From Agapanthus africanus (Eukaryota; Streptophyta; Magnoliopsida; Asparagales; Amaryllidaceae): a DNA stretch of 64,000 nucleotides. The translations under genes and the position numbers were made by a program. Positions 13,701 to 25,757 of the stretch are shown here, in pieces (positions within the stretch are counted from its first letter, which is position 1; each line of letters opens with the position of its first letter). Where the stretch lies: positions 619,409,348-619,473,347 of the forward strand of contig CM057342.1 of the NCBI GenBank assembly GCA_030015575.1. The letters run 5' to 3'. Under the pieces are notes generated by a model. That model had not been told where the DNA came from and made no database searches. It was given only the letters and a program-made list of their open reading frames with translations.

Positions 13701-15459
13701 ATTACCTAAACGGTGAGTCGTGCCAGATATTCACTGACCACAAGAGTTTGAAGTATATCGTTCGGCAGCGAGATCTGAATCTGAGACAGCGCCGTTGGAT
13801 GGAGTTGGTGAAAGATTATGACTGCGAGATTCTATACCATCCGGGAAAGGCAAATGTGGTGGCAGATGCTTTGAGTAGGAGGCCCAGAGGTAGCTTATCT
13901 TGTTTGAGCGCAGTACAGATGCAGTCGATGGCGGATTGGCAGGTTTTACATGACAGCAGAGTGCAGTTTGAGTTTACTCCTACAGGGGTCAGCTGGCCCA
14001 TTTCAGAGCACGCCCACAGTTACTTGACCGTATCCGCGAAGCACAGTCCGGCGATGTCCGTATTTTAGAGATTATCGAGCAGATTAGGCAGGGCAGAGTT
14101 TTTGAGTTCGTGATTGATGATCAGGGGATACTTCGATTTAGGACTCGACTGTGCATACCAGATTCTGAGGGACTGAGGCGCGATATCCTCGAGGAGGCAC
14201 ATAGATCAGTATACAGTGTGCATCCAGGTTCCACCAAGATGTACCATGATTTGAGAGAGGTTTACTGGTGGGACAGGATGAAGAAGGATGTTACGGACTT
14301 TGTGTCGAGATGCCTGACTTGTCAGCAAGTCAAGGCCGAGCACCAGAGGCCAGCCGGCTAGTTACAGCCTTTGCCTATCCCTGAGTGGAAGTGGGAACAG
14401 GTCTCCATGGACTTCATTGTGGGTCTACCCAGGACCAGTCGAGGGTATGATTCTATTTGGGTGATTGTGGATCGACTGACGAAAGCGGCTCACTTCCTGC
14501 CAGTGAAGACCACTTTTGGATTTTCTCAGTACGCCCAGGTTTATCTTGATGAGATCGTGCGACTGCATGGTGTTCCTACTTGCATCGTGTCCGACCGGGG
14601 CACCCAGTTTACCAGCCGATTATGGCAGAAACTTCAGGAAGTTTTGGGCACCCGATTGAGTTTTAGCACAGCCTTTCATCCGCAGACTGACGGTCAGTCG
14701 GAGCGTACTATTCAGACTCTTGAGGACATGCTCAGAGCTTGTGTTTTAGATTTCGGTGGTAGCTGGGATCGACATTTGCCCTTGATCGAGTTCTCCTACA
14801 ATAATAGCTTCCAGGAGATGATTCAGATGGCACCTTTCGAGGCTTAATATGGGAGGAGATGTCGATCGCCTGTATGTTGGACAGAGCTCAGGGAGAGCAG
14901 TATTTTGGGGCCGCAGATCGTACAGGAGACGACCGAGAAGATACAGCTGATTCGGGATAGGATGAGAGCAGCACTGAGTAGGCAGAAATCATATGCTGAC
15001 AGGCGTCGTCGCCGACTCGAGTTCGCTGTTGGCGATCATGTTTTCCTGAGGGTCTCTCCGATGAAGGGTGTGATGAGATTTAGGCGGAAAGGGAAGCTTA
15101 GTCCTAGATATGTTGGTCCCTTCGAGATCCTAGAGCGTGTTGGTCCAGTCACTTATCAATTAGCTCTTCCTCCCAGCTTCCCCGATGTTCACCCCGTGTT
15201 CCATGTGTCGATGCTCCGCAAGTACCTTCATGATCCATCCCATGCGATTCAGCACCAGACGATCCAGCTAGAGCATGATCTTTCATTCACCGAGCAGCCG
15301 GTGGTCATTTTGGATCGGCAGGTGAAGAAATTAAGGTCGAAGGTTATACCGTCCGTCAAGGTCCTTTGGCGTGGCCCGAACAGCGAGGAGGTCACCTGGG
15401 AGACCGAGGTCGAGATGAGGAAGAGATATCCCCATCTTTTTGAAGGTACGCGTAGTTAA
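10751..15459 (+). pseudogene. Tekay-1 gag-pol region (broken)
   Basis: Parts in order: gag from about 10751 with a retrotransposon-gag domain near 11080-11500; a Gly/Arg-rich tail with a CCHC zinc knuckle (CFRCGSQYHHVRDC) near 11740; an aspartic protease motif FDPGSTHS near 12100; reverse transcriptase about 12720-13250 with the FIDD active site near 13105; RNase H about 13520-13880; integrase with its zinc-binding HHCC region about 14200-14340 and catalytic core about 14380-14840; and a chromodomain-like end (LDRQVKKLRSK...VTWETE) about 15300-15455. This order and the chromodomain place it in the Tekay/Del chromoviruses. A Leu/Pro-rich spacer then a Gly/Arg run (GRGRGRGRGRG) precedes the protease. 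The region holds about six breaks and is a fossil. Confidence 0.9.
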
Positions 15460-15487
15460 ATTCTAAATTCGGGGACCGAATTTCTTT

Positions 15488-15500
15488 AAGGGGAGAAGAT
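15488..15500 (+). other. Polypurine tract of Tekay-1
   Basis: AAGGGGAGAAGAT lies immediately before the right LTR, in the place and with the composition of a plus-strand primer. Confidence 0.85.
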
Positions 15501-18500
15501 TGTAACGCTTTGAAAATCGTTTAGGCAGGTTTTCGGTAATCGGCTAAATTAGCAGTCTTTTCCGTAAAAAGTCAAAATAGGTATTTTTCATTATAGACCT
15601 TATTATACAACATTTAGATAAGATATTACTATAAATTGGTCACTAAAATGCCACTTAAAATTTTCTAGTTAATTAAAAAAAATTCCTTAATTAATTATTT
15701 TTAATATTATTTTAAGCTTTTAAAAATACATTTAATTAGTGATAAATACAAATTTAATTGGGTAATTTACATAATTAGGAATCATAATAAACTAAAATAT
15801 AGTGTAACAAAAATTTTATCAAAACATTTCAAGTTGAGTTGTTTTGTGGTTTAAAATGGTTTGAAAATGAATTAAAAAGGGTTTTTTTTGTAAAATTTGA
15901 TGTGATGGTCATTTATTGATCTTGTGAAGGACTTTTGTGTAGAAAATTCTACACCTTTCCCTCACATCTCTCCCTTGCTCTCCTCAGGTCGAAATTGTTG
16001 CAGAATAACAGCCCCATTTCCTCCAAATTCTTGCATCAAAATTCTTGCAAAAATCCTCCGAAATCCATAAAAATTCACATTTTTCCTTCACAAATTCAAT
16101 CCAAAACCCTAAGCCATCCCTTCTCAAACCCTAGTTGGTCTAAAGCAAGGGGAAAAGAGGCCACTTTGGAGGTTTAGTGCAAGGGAATCAACACTTGGGA
16201 GGTATAAATCCTAATCTAGTTGTTAATTGTAGTTTAATTTGCTAGATTTAGTAGTTTTAGTGTGTAATTTGGTTATGAATTCTTATTTAGCAAATTCTAG
16301 TAAAGGTTTGGTGTTGTAATTAGGGTTTGTAGCATGGTTGATGGGTTTAAGTTAGGGTTTTGGCTATCTAGTTGGTTAGAATGGCTGTTTGTGCGATGTA
16401 GCGATCGCTGCACCGTTAAATCGCGATAATTGCATCGATATTTCTATGTCAATACTTACTAGTTTTTCTAAAATTTTAGGAGGTGATCTAATTGCGTTAT
16501 ATTGGCAATATAATTAGCATCTCAAACAACACTTAGTGTGTGCGAATGCGGAGTTTTGTCTCGTCGGGGTTTAGTTTTGACGATTGCCCCGAAACGGCGA
16601 TTTTAGTTAAGGTTTTAGCGATTTTTGTGTGTTTCCCGCGCACCGAGCGCACGTTGTGCCTAACCTGTGAGCGTCGATCTTTTCATATTGTGAGTTGCAT
16701 CATTTCAGGAATCTGTAATCTTATATTGTGTGTTATGCAATTCTAGGAACGGTTGCGGAAACATCGGACGTGGCGCGCAAAGGCAAGGCGGTGGTTGGAT
16801 CGGATTAGCGAGGCATTCAGGTGAGTAGATGTATTCAAATATAGGGGAATCGTCTGGATGGCGCGAGGCACCCCCCTAGTTAGGATTACTTTATTTCTTG
16901 CAAGATTTGCATTGTTAGTTAGCTAACCCCCCTCATTCACATTGCATACCCTTATAGCTAATCGTCTGCTAGATTGCATGGATATTCTTATACTCATGTG
17001 TGATATCACTTCGTAGGACACGTACACCATTACCATTGGCTCCTGTTGCACGCGCACTATTCATGTGACACACACGCCTTTGGTAATTGCCATGCCACGA
17101 GCACTGTAGGACCCGTTTAGTTTAGTATCACCACTTGTATTATACACGATATATGAAATCGCATAGCATGTATATACCTCGCATCATCATCATACTTACA
17201 TAGATTTCTAGCCACAAATCACATCGCATACCTTGATATCATAGACATTTATCATATACAACATGTTGGGCATTATGATTTTCTTGAGGATTTCAGTATT
17301 GCTGTGATTTCTGGATTTTGGGGAAAACCGCAAGAATTTAACAAAAGCTTATATTTATCATTTTTAAAACAAAGTTGCGGTTTTCTCGTGATGTATGTGT
17401 CGTCCACCATGAGTTTTCATGTTTTCTGTTGGATTTCGAGACCCGATTCGAGGCGTGGATGAACCATCTCGGGTACATGGTGGGCCCGGTATGGTATCCC
17501 GGGGCAAGAAGATCGAGTTGTAGACGATGAGCCTGGCAGGGGAAGACTACCTACCGGTGATGTCTGGCGCGACGGATATCCGGAGGATACCGACCGTTGT
17601 CGTGAGATTTGATGATATGGGCCAATCCGGACTGACGGAGCCCGATGTATTGAGACATTGATATAGTGAGACATTGAGACAGATGTGTTTTTCATATTTG
17701 GTGTCGATGCTTGACACGGGTTTCAGATGATTTCTTGATGGTATTTAGCTATTACACAGATATTATTTTTTCTAAAGTTAAGAATGCAGAACTCATAGCA
17801 TTTAAAACACTTAAAGATTTCGTATTGACATTGCATACATGTGCATGCATACTAGAGGTGTTACATCACATTTGGACATATATGTTGTGACGCATTTGCG
17901 TGCATTCTTACGATAGCCTTACTAGATGTTATATTCTACTCACGAGCTGGCAACTCACCCCCGTTGTGCCACAGTGTCTTGCAAGTCGGACTTATCAGCC
18001 TTGTAGCGGCGGCTTATCTTGTTAGTGACTTCTTTTTCACAGACTCGCGACTTTGCTCGTAGGTGGGTTGCGAGAGTGCTTTTATCTCTTTTTTTGGTAC
18101 TATTTTTGTATCTAGTATTCTCCATCTACCACTTCTTATGATTATATGCGACCTTGTGATGAGACTGAGAGATTTGTGTATATGTGGTTCTTTTGGGTCG
18201 AGCTCACTTGAGCCGGCGTTGTGTTTTCTTATTTTTTTGCATTTCTTTATGCTCTTTTCTTGAGATTACATATATATATTGCGTGTGGTTGTGATCCGCC
18301 TTGGGCGAAGAGCTAGCTCCCGCTTGGGGATGCCATTTTGTGATTACAGGTTATATATCTTGTTGTACCCATTTTAGGGGATAGAATTTACAAAGGAGAC
18401 TGCCGAAATTTTCGGAAATTTTTGATGTTTTTAAAAAGGGGTTCAAAGCAACTTAATTGATTTCAAAATTGTTTTCATGAAAGGTTTCCTTCACTCTATT

Positions 18501-18608
18501 GGTTTTGGTTTAGATTTTTCTGGGCTTTGGCTGAATTCGGTTACGTTACGCCTTTAGACGTCTCGTAATCTATGTGCCAGTCACGTTCCGTACTTTCGGG
18601 TCGTGACA
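15501..18608 (+). repeat. 3' LTR of Tekay-1
   Basis: A 3,108 bp repeat collinear with the 5' LTR from TGTAACGC to TCGTGACA, with scattered substitutions and small length changes at A and T runs. It is followed by the ATAAA target duplication. Confidence 0.93.
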
Positions 18609-18613
18609 ATAAA

Positions 18614-21194
18614 CCGATATATCTTGTTGATAAACATAGTGTTTACTCCCTTATAATCAGATTTACCATATGTCCCGTCCTGAATTCTCCGAGTCCGGTT
18701 AAGTTTCGTCTCAATGTTCTCGTTCAGATAGCGGGAACAAAATGTGATTACTTCATCTAGAAGATAACCTTGCATGATAGAACTCTCTGGTTGATTTCTA
18801 TTACATATATACTTTTTTAGAGTGTAAAGGTACCTAAAGAAAAATATGTTAAATAAATAAATACAGGCATATAGGATAACAATAATTTTATAAATTGCGT
18901 GAAATGAAAATTCCACGTACCTTTCGACGGGATACATCCATCGATATTGTACCGGTCTGGCTAACTTAGCCTCGGTTGCAAGATAAACCGTCAGGTGTAT
19001 TATGATATCGAAGAATGACGGTGGGAAAATACGCTCAAGCTTGCAACGTATCAATGAAATAGAATTTTCTAGATTCTCCGGTGTCACAACATTCAGGGTT
19101 TTAGCGCATAATTCTCAAAAAAAGCAACAAAGGTCATTGATTACTAGACCAACCGATTCGGGAAAGGAAGTCCTGAGGGCTAATAGGAGAAGGTGCTCTA
19201 TAATAACATGGTGATCATGACTTTTTAGCCCATCGATCTTACCTTTCATAATTTTTATCTTCTTCCTAAATGATCCTGAGAAACCTATGGGAACTTTCAA
19301 ATCATGCAACACCCGCAGAATCCTTTTCTTCTCCGGTTGTGACATATGATACGTGGTATTGGGAAGTATAAACTTTCCTGGTTTACCCTCTATCGGTTTA
19401 GAATGCAATTCACTTCTAATTTCCCAGTCCTGAAGATCATCTGAGCACGGAGGTTGTCTTTCTATTTTCCGTTTTTACAAAGAATTAAGTTGAGTACGTG
19501 CTCGGATACTTCCTTCTCTATGTGCATGATGTCCAGACAATGACGCACTAAATTTGTTGACCGGTACGAAAGCTCGTAGAAAATGCTTAACTTGTTCCAG
19601 TATGATGGTTTGATCTGTTTTGCCGGATCTATCCCGAAGGTCACATTATTATAACTATCCCACTGAGCAGTCACGTCCTCTCCGGACAATAAGGCTGGAG
19701 GCCCAAGAAGCTCCTGATGATCATTAAAGTGAGCAGCGTCTAACCTGTTGGGATGGTCTAGTGGCAAGAAACACCAATGACCGCAATAACAAACTTTCGT
19801 GCTAAAATTCAACCATTTCGATGTTGTATATTGATGGCAATAAGGGCATGCTTTGTAACCATATACGGACCAACCTTATAGCATTCTATACGCAGGAAAG
19901 TCATTAATTGTCCATATTAAAGCCGCACGCAGTGTGAATGTTGTATCTGTGTTTGCATCGTAAGTCTCTATATTATCAATGAATAAAGATTTTAACTCAT
20001 CGATCAGAGGTTGGAAATAGACGTCGATATTGTTTCCCGGTGAGTTTGATCCGTCAATAAAAAGAGGTATCATAAAGTAGGAATGATCCATATCCAACTA
20101 AGGCGACAGATCATAAACTATCATTACAACGAGCCATGTGCTGTGGCTTCCAGCCATATAGTTAAATGGGCAGAAGCCATCATTAGCGAGTCTGAGCCTG
20201 ATATTGCGAGGATCGCTACTGAATATTTCGTGCCTTCTATCGAAATCCTTCCATGCCGGTGAATCTCTTGAATGGCTCATTTTTCCATCTTCACTTGGAG
20301 CAGCACGGTGATTCCAAATCATTGTCTCGGCTGTTTTCTTGCACCTAAATAGCTTCCACAGCCTCTGTGTTATGGGAAAATATCATACTATCTTGACAGG
20401 TATATCGGGGTTCTTATCAGATTCTTTCGTCTTATAAATGGCCTCTCCGCATGTTGGACACTGTTTCAAATATGAATTCTCTTTCTGGTACAACACGCAA
20501 TCTTTAGGACATGCATGAATCTTCTCACACTTCAGACCCAAATCTGACATCATCTTCTGGGCTTCGTACCAGCTGTCGGGCACGTTATTTCCCGGGGGTA
20601 TAGAATCTTTTAGGAACTTCAGAAGTATCATGAATGACTTGTTGCTCCATCTATTTAGGCACTTAATCTGGAAAAGTTGGGCGAACCATGATAGAGTGGA
20701 ATACTTTGCATTCTCATAAATTGGTCTTCTAGTATCATTCATGAACTTTTCATACTTATTCGCCCACGGTCCTTGGCCGGAAGGAATGTCATCTTCGATA
20801 GGAATACTATCACCTATGGCAGCCTTTACCATATACTCCATTTCTTCTTCTTCTTCTGCCGCATTACCGTCTTCTCCTTCTTCTACCACATTACAGTCTT
20901 TTCCTTTTTCTTCTGCTGCATTACCGTTTTCTTCTTGTCCTTCCTGTGATATAGCCAAGTTGTATAAAATCTAGTAAAACCATATTTAACGATGTAAAAC
21001 TTTATGATTTCTACCTTCTTCCAGAACTTATTCCCACATCTATCGCATAGGCAGAGAATCTTCTTTAACATGATCTTATTATGTGCGCGTGCAAATTCAA
21101 TGAAAACAGCAACTCCTGCGACAAACTTAGATTGGATGCGTTGTTAACAATCCATGTACATCCAGTCCTTAACTCTGATGTACTCATGGGCCAT
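18614..21194 (-). pseudogene. CACTA copy A gene 1, transposase exons 1-2 (Transposase_21 family)
   Basis: Reverse-strand counterpart of exons 1 and 2 of the copy B transposase, beginning at the ATG complementary to 21192-21194. Recognisable parts, in order: the transposase-associated N-terminal domain with a Cys motif (CLCDRCGNKFW, near 21040), a Glu-rich spacer, a CPTCGEA cysteine motif near 20450, the Transposase_21 region (HSRDSPAWKDFDRRH near 20270; RALIWTINDFPAY near 19910), and the DUF4218-type region (KSHDHHVIIEHLL near 19200; KLERIFPPSFFDIIIHLT near 19010). Exon 2 follows after an intron near 18840-18920. Numerous frame changes and stops split it into at least seven open pieces, so it is dead. 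Tekay-1 removed it from its last exons at 6420-7380. Confidence 0.88.
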
Positions 21195-21319
21195 GTTAGA
21201 CTGTATAACATATAAATTGTAGGCTATGGTGACTATATTGAGAAATCTAAGAACGGGATGGTTACTGACAAAGAAGAAAATCCATAGCGGAAAGTTTGTC
21301 GTTGAAAAGATTAATTATC
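21195..21319 (-). other. CACTA copy A sequence upstream of gene 1
   Basis: This matches copy B 53960-54096 in reverse, including the putative 3' splice site before the start codon (copy B 54058) and the GTCGTTGAAAAG block. Similarity stops near 21319, which I take as the junction with the LINE. Confidence 0.7.
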
Positions 21320-21480
21320 GGAAAAAAAAGTTAGATTTGCAAGTATGAGTTGTATTCTGTGTATGTGGGTTTCAATTCTAGGTTAAACCCACCGTTGCCG
21401 GTCCCAAGTCCGGATGAGAAAGGGTGAGGGTTGTGGTAGGCTTATGACAGCCAACGTAAAACTTTGTCACATTCTATGAC

Positions 21481-22545
21481 ATGAACCATAATAAGAATAT
21501 CGTTGGGGCGTCCCCTACTCAGCGAAGCGCTACATCGGATCCTGGATGTAGTGTTAAGTATGCAAGGGCTTTTAGGTCGTCGTCCAGAAACTGCGCGCTA
21601 TATCGGACCCCGGGTGTAGTGACAAATAAGCAAGGGTCGTCGTCCAGAAACGACGCGCTACATCGAACCCCGGGTGTAGTGACAAATAAGCAAGGTTTAT
21701 CGTCCAGAAACGGCACGCTACATCGGACTCCGGGTGTAGTGAAAAATAAGCAAGGGTTTCATAGGATCCATCTAGCTTCCTGGAACATAGGTTCCCTTAC
21801 GAGTAGAATAATAGAATTAGTGGAGGTAATGATTAGGAGGAGAGTTGGTATTATGTGTTTGCAAGAAACTAAGTGGGTAGGTGAAAAGAGTAGAGTCATA
21901 TAGCCTTGGGGTTATAAGCTTTGGTATACGGGTAGAGATAAAAATCGTAATGGGGTAGGTATAATCATAGATAGACGGTTGCTTGAGGATGTAGTTGAGA
22001 TTAGGAGAAAAGGTGATAGAATTTTACTGGTTAAGCTTATTCTAGGTGGAGAGATCCTTAATATTATTAGTGCTTATACACTACAGATAGGTCTTGATGA
22101 CGCTAGTAAGCGTCTATTCTGGGAGGATTTAGACGAGATGGTGCAAAGTATACCTAGTGGAGAGAAGTTATTTATTGGTGGTGATCTTAATGGACATGTA
22201 GGTATCAGTCGTAGTGGGTTTGATACTATCCATGGAGGTTTTGGTTTTGGACAAAGGAATGAAGTAGGTGACACGATTCTAGATTTTGCCTTATCTTATG
22301 ACTTGATCTTAGCAAACACCTGGGTTAGGAAAAGAGAGTCCCACCTAATCACTTTTAGGAGCGGATCAAGTGCTAGTCAAATAGACTTTTTTCTGACGAG
22401 AAGAATAGATAGAGGTTGTTGTATCGACTGTAAGGTAGTGCCAGGTGAGAGTGTAACCACTCAACATAGACTTTTAGTTCTATATTTTCGATTTAGAAGA
22501 GGACCTAGGAAGATTAGACGTAAGGTGGAGCCTAGAATTAAATAG
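21481..22545 (+). pseudogene. RTE LINE N-terminus and apurinic-type endonuclease
   Basis: After an N-terminal part carrying 20-residue repeats (see 21521-21760), the frame shows an EEP/APE-type endonuclease: SWNIGSLT, CLQETKW (near 21860), GGDLNGHVG (near 22180), LILANTWV, a QIDFF motif near 22380 and TQHRLLV near 22460. These are the metal-binding and catalytic blocks of LINE endonucleases, which nick target DNA to prime reverse transcription. A TAG at 21901-21903 interrupts the domain just after KSRVI; similarity carries on in the same frame (PWGYKLWYTG). A further TAG ends the frame at 22543-22545. The next open stretch (22552-22749) shows the linker to the reverse transcriptase. Confidence 0.85.
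21521..21760 (+). repeat. Four 60-bp tandem repeats in the LINE N-terminal coding part
   Basis: CGTCCAGAAA recurs at 21581, 21641 and 21701, exactly 60 bp apart, each followed by a CATCG-ACCCCGGGTGTAGTG-type block; an earlier, more diverged unit starts near 21521. The period is a multiple of three, so each unit encodes a 20-residue block of the type LHRTPGVVTNKQG-SSRN. Confidence 0.9.
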
Positions 22546-22779
22546 TGGCGATTGAAAGAATATAACCAAAAGGCTTTTATAGATCGTGTAGTCCAAGAAG
22601 CGGATTGGCAGTCGGAAGATGATTCAGACAGAACATGGAACAAAATGGCTAGTTGTATCAAGAAGGTAGCTAGAGATCTACTTGGTGAGTCGAGAGGTGG
22701 TGCTCTAATTTGTATAGATTTAGCGTGCTTATGCGCTTTCGAAAGATGAATCAAAAATATTTATAACCGCAATCAAGAA

Positions 22780-25668
22780 TGGTGTCGCTTGGTAGCTAGC
22801 CGGTGAGTACGGGTCGGTCTACAGGGATTTTGTGTATTCTCTAATTGTTCTAACGAGTTAATTCCGATTGGTGTCGGATTGATTAAATCTAAAAACTAAA
22901 TTGATCTAAATCTTGCTAGGGTTAGGTTTAGGTTAAGTTTGGAAAATTAAAGAATTCCCACTGCTTTCAATGCCCTAAATTAGATCTCTCTAGGTGTTAT
23001 GGTAATTATTAATAAAGTGGATTAGTACCATCGGGAAGGAACGATGTTTCTTCCTCTAGATTCTTGTCCTTCCTTTCTTAATCCTTACCCTAACCACCAT
23101 GGAAGACACGCTCAACCGGTCGTTTATACTACGGTATCACCGTTACCTCATGGGATAGGATGCCGTAGGGAGCGGTGTGTGCATGTATGCATGGAGTCCT
23201 ATAAAAACGTTTGATGGGCAAGAAAGGGGTGAGAGATCTTCATCTCTTAAGCCTTCCCCAAATCTAACTCTAACAAGCGAGGATACTACTCACTCAGTAG
23301 GGAATTGAAAAACATTTTCTAAACTATCTAACTAGGGCAAATAATAAAGATCTATACTAGGGCAAGAAAGAAATTACCTAAGGCATGGAAATAAAATTGA
23401 ACTAGGGCAATGAAAAGAAAACTTACTCCTAATTTTTATTTGATGCCCTCTTCCTTCTTTACAGAAATTTACAGATCTAAATTTAGATAGATGAAATGAG
23501 GTACAAGAAGAGGCATACCTCAAAAAGAGGTTTAGGGTTTCTATTTATAGATTATAGAAAACCCTAGGGTTACAATCGACGCACATCTGCTTTTACAATT
23601 TTACCCCCTAAGAAACCTAGTCAACGCACCGACGCGCCGCCACAGAAAATTTCCGCCGACACGTGTCTCGTACGGCCGTGGTTCCGCGGCCAAAACCTAT
23701 GTTTGGCCGCGGTTCCGCGGCCAAAAAGAGGGATCATGAGCTGAAATTTTTAGGGAATCTTCTTGTGGTTTTTGACTTCGTGTTTCTTCACTTGTTTCTC
23801 AGGTTGTCTTCTAGTTCTCTTCCAGATTTCCTCAGTGAATAATTTCGTGGACTTTTACCGCATTGCTTCGTGTTGAAGTCTTGAACCTTGCGCTGCCTTT
23901 GTTCTTTGTGAACTTGTTCATTGACCTTCATTGTCCCTCAAAATGTGGCATGATCAAGATTCCATCATTTATCGGTCGTAGTCTCACTTTTGTATCATTT
24001 TTTTTTATCAATTTCACTGTTTTTGTTCCGAGAACCTGTAACCTGCAACTATGTAGCAGACATGGGTCAAAAGCACCTGTTTATTTGTAAAATGACTAAG
24101 AATGGGGAATATAATAATGCAAAAATATGATATGAACAAATACCCCCAAACTTATCTTTTACTCGTCCTCGAGCAAACCTAGTTTTTATTCTCGAAAAAG
24201 ACCTAGCCTCACTTTTGCAGGGAAACACGATTGCACTGAGCTCGTGCAACAAGCCGTTAAACCTCTAGGTGTCCCTAGTAGGAGGAGTGCTGTCTCCTGA
24301 GGGTTTTCAGCAGATACTACCCACAAAATCCTATCAATTTGGGTTATCGACTTTTATTCTCCAATTAGGTTTTCTAACAAAAATCTCTATTATCGTCGAC
24401 TTAGAAATTATCCACCCGTATTTTTCACGCTTCCTTATTATTTAACTTAAGATTATATATGTTCTTGTGAATTTACTTAGCTTTTGGCATCTTTTAAGTT
24501 TTCCTTCTAGGGTTCTATCTCAACTTAGGAATTTTTATCATCTCTATTAAAGATATAAGTTCTATTCTTCATTCATATCTCTTATCTAAACCCCAATCAC
24601 ATACCTCTACGTATGTGTATATATCATCGCTACGCTTGGAAATTCAAATCAAGCTATTATACTCTTGTCCATCGTCCAAAGTACTTTTCAATTGGTGAAT
24701 TTTTAGATGAAGTTGCTCACACATCCTTCATGCGACCGTTAATACTTCTTGAGGGACCAACAACCGATTACAAAATGTGTTTGCACAATAAGGCGTAATT
24801 CCTAGTCTTGTAACACCTAAGGCTTATAGCAGTGACTCCCAAACCAGTTGGTCTAAGGCACTAGGTGATAAAGCACCCTTGCTAAATATTTTTTTCTATT
24901 AATGCAGCCTTAAGTAATCACAAAAACCAGTGTTCATTTTTTTTTATTATCTCTTTATTCACACTTGTATTTTTTTATTTTATTTTCCTTCATACTAAGG
25001 ATTTTAGACAAGAGCATTTCAAGGTCTCTTCTACTATTCAAAATTTCAAGGTTCGTGTTTGTGCAAGTTGTAGGGTATATATTTTCAGAATTTAGACTTA
25101 AGCTTAGGAATTATTTTTCAAACTTATACTTTAATAAAAATATCAATACCCTTCCCTTGTTTTAACTTAGCCCAAGAAGTGAATTCAAAATTTGCCTATT
25201 TTAAAATAAACTACAGAGACATATACTTTCTACCGTTAAATTTTAAGAAAGGTTATTTTTGGGGTATTTAATTACTAAGACTAAGGTCTAGTTGTTCCTA
25301 GCTAGTTAACCTTTTTATCAAACTCAAGTTAATTATGGCCCAAATTGAATGTTTTAATTTTTATAATTTTTGAAATTTTTCAATTTTTATGGGTTTTAAA
25401 ATAAGTATGCAAATGCAAAAAATGTACACATGAATGCGAAGGAAGAAGGTTTACCGAGCACACCCCCAAACTTAAACTTGACAGTGTCCTCACTGTCAGG
25501 CTACACCAAGAGGGTCAAAATTTGTCGACGCTCCCCTGTTTATTTATTTACAAATTTTTTATTATTAAAAGAAAAACAAAAAAATATATACAAAAAGGTT
25601 CCCCCCCAAACTTAAGTGAGACAGTGTTTCCACTGTTTTAAGCGTGAAAGTTCAGAGTTAGGGAGGAG
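22780..25668. mobile_element. Unclassified 2.9 kb insert in the LINE, flanked by a 24-bp direct repeat
   Basis: The insert lies between two copies of a 24-bp sequence (22756-22779 and 25669-25692, starting AATATTTATAACCGC). It starts TGGTGTCGCTTGGTAG and contains no convincing coding region. On the minus strand it shows motifs common in non-coding parts of plant Tat/Athila-like elements: AAGTTTGGGGG-type runs at about 24145, 25465 and 25605, and CCCTGTAGACCGACCCGTAC near its end (about 22808-22830). It holds a palindrome-rich block at 23680-23722 (GGCCGCGGTTCCGCGGCC). A 24-bp duplication is too long for an LTR element, so the mode of insertion is unclear. Confidence 0.5.
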
Positions 25669-25757
25669 AATATTTATAACCGCAATCAAGAACGGCTAAA
25701 ATGGAAGAAAAGTAAGTAAAGGCTGCTATTAAAATTAAAAGGGATTCTTATAAAGAT

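Larger units (their letters stand above)
7405..18608 (+). mobile_element. Tekay/Del-type Gypsy LTR retrotransposon (Tekay-1)
   Basis: An 11.2 kb element with 3.1 kb LTRs (7405-10514 and 15501-18608), a Met-tRNA primer site, a polypurine tract and a 5-bp target duplication ATAAA (7400-7404 and 18609-18613). It inserted in the transposase gene of CACTA copy A: the flanks join as the equivalent of 56700-56730 in copy B. Gag, protease, reverse transcriptase, RNase H, integrase and a C-terminal chromodomain-like segment are recognisable, the gene order of chromoviruses. It is broken, with about six breaks in the coding region. LTRs differ by roughly 2-2.6% by eye, suggesting insertion around one million years ago at a commonly assumed plant rate of 1.3e-8 per site per year. 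Confidence 0.93.

Noticed and set aside
21521-21760. CRISPR-like or satellite array
   Set aside because: 60-bp units without spacers that stay in frame with the LINE endonuclease; they belong to the LINE.
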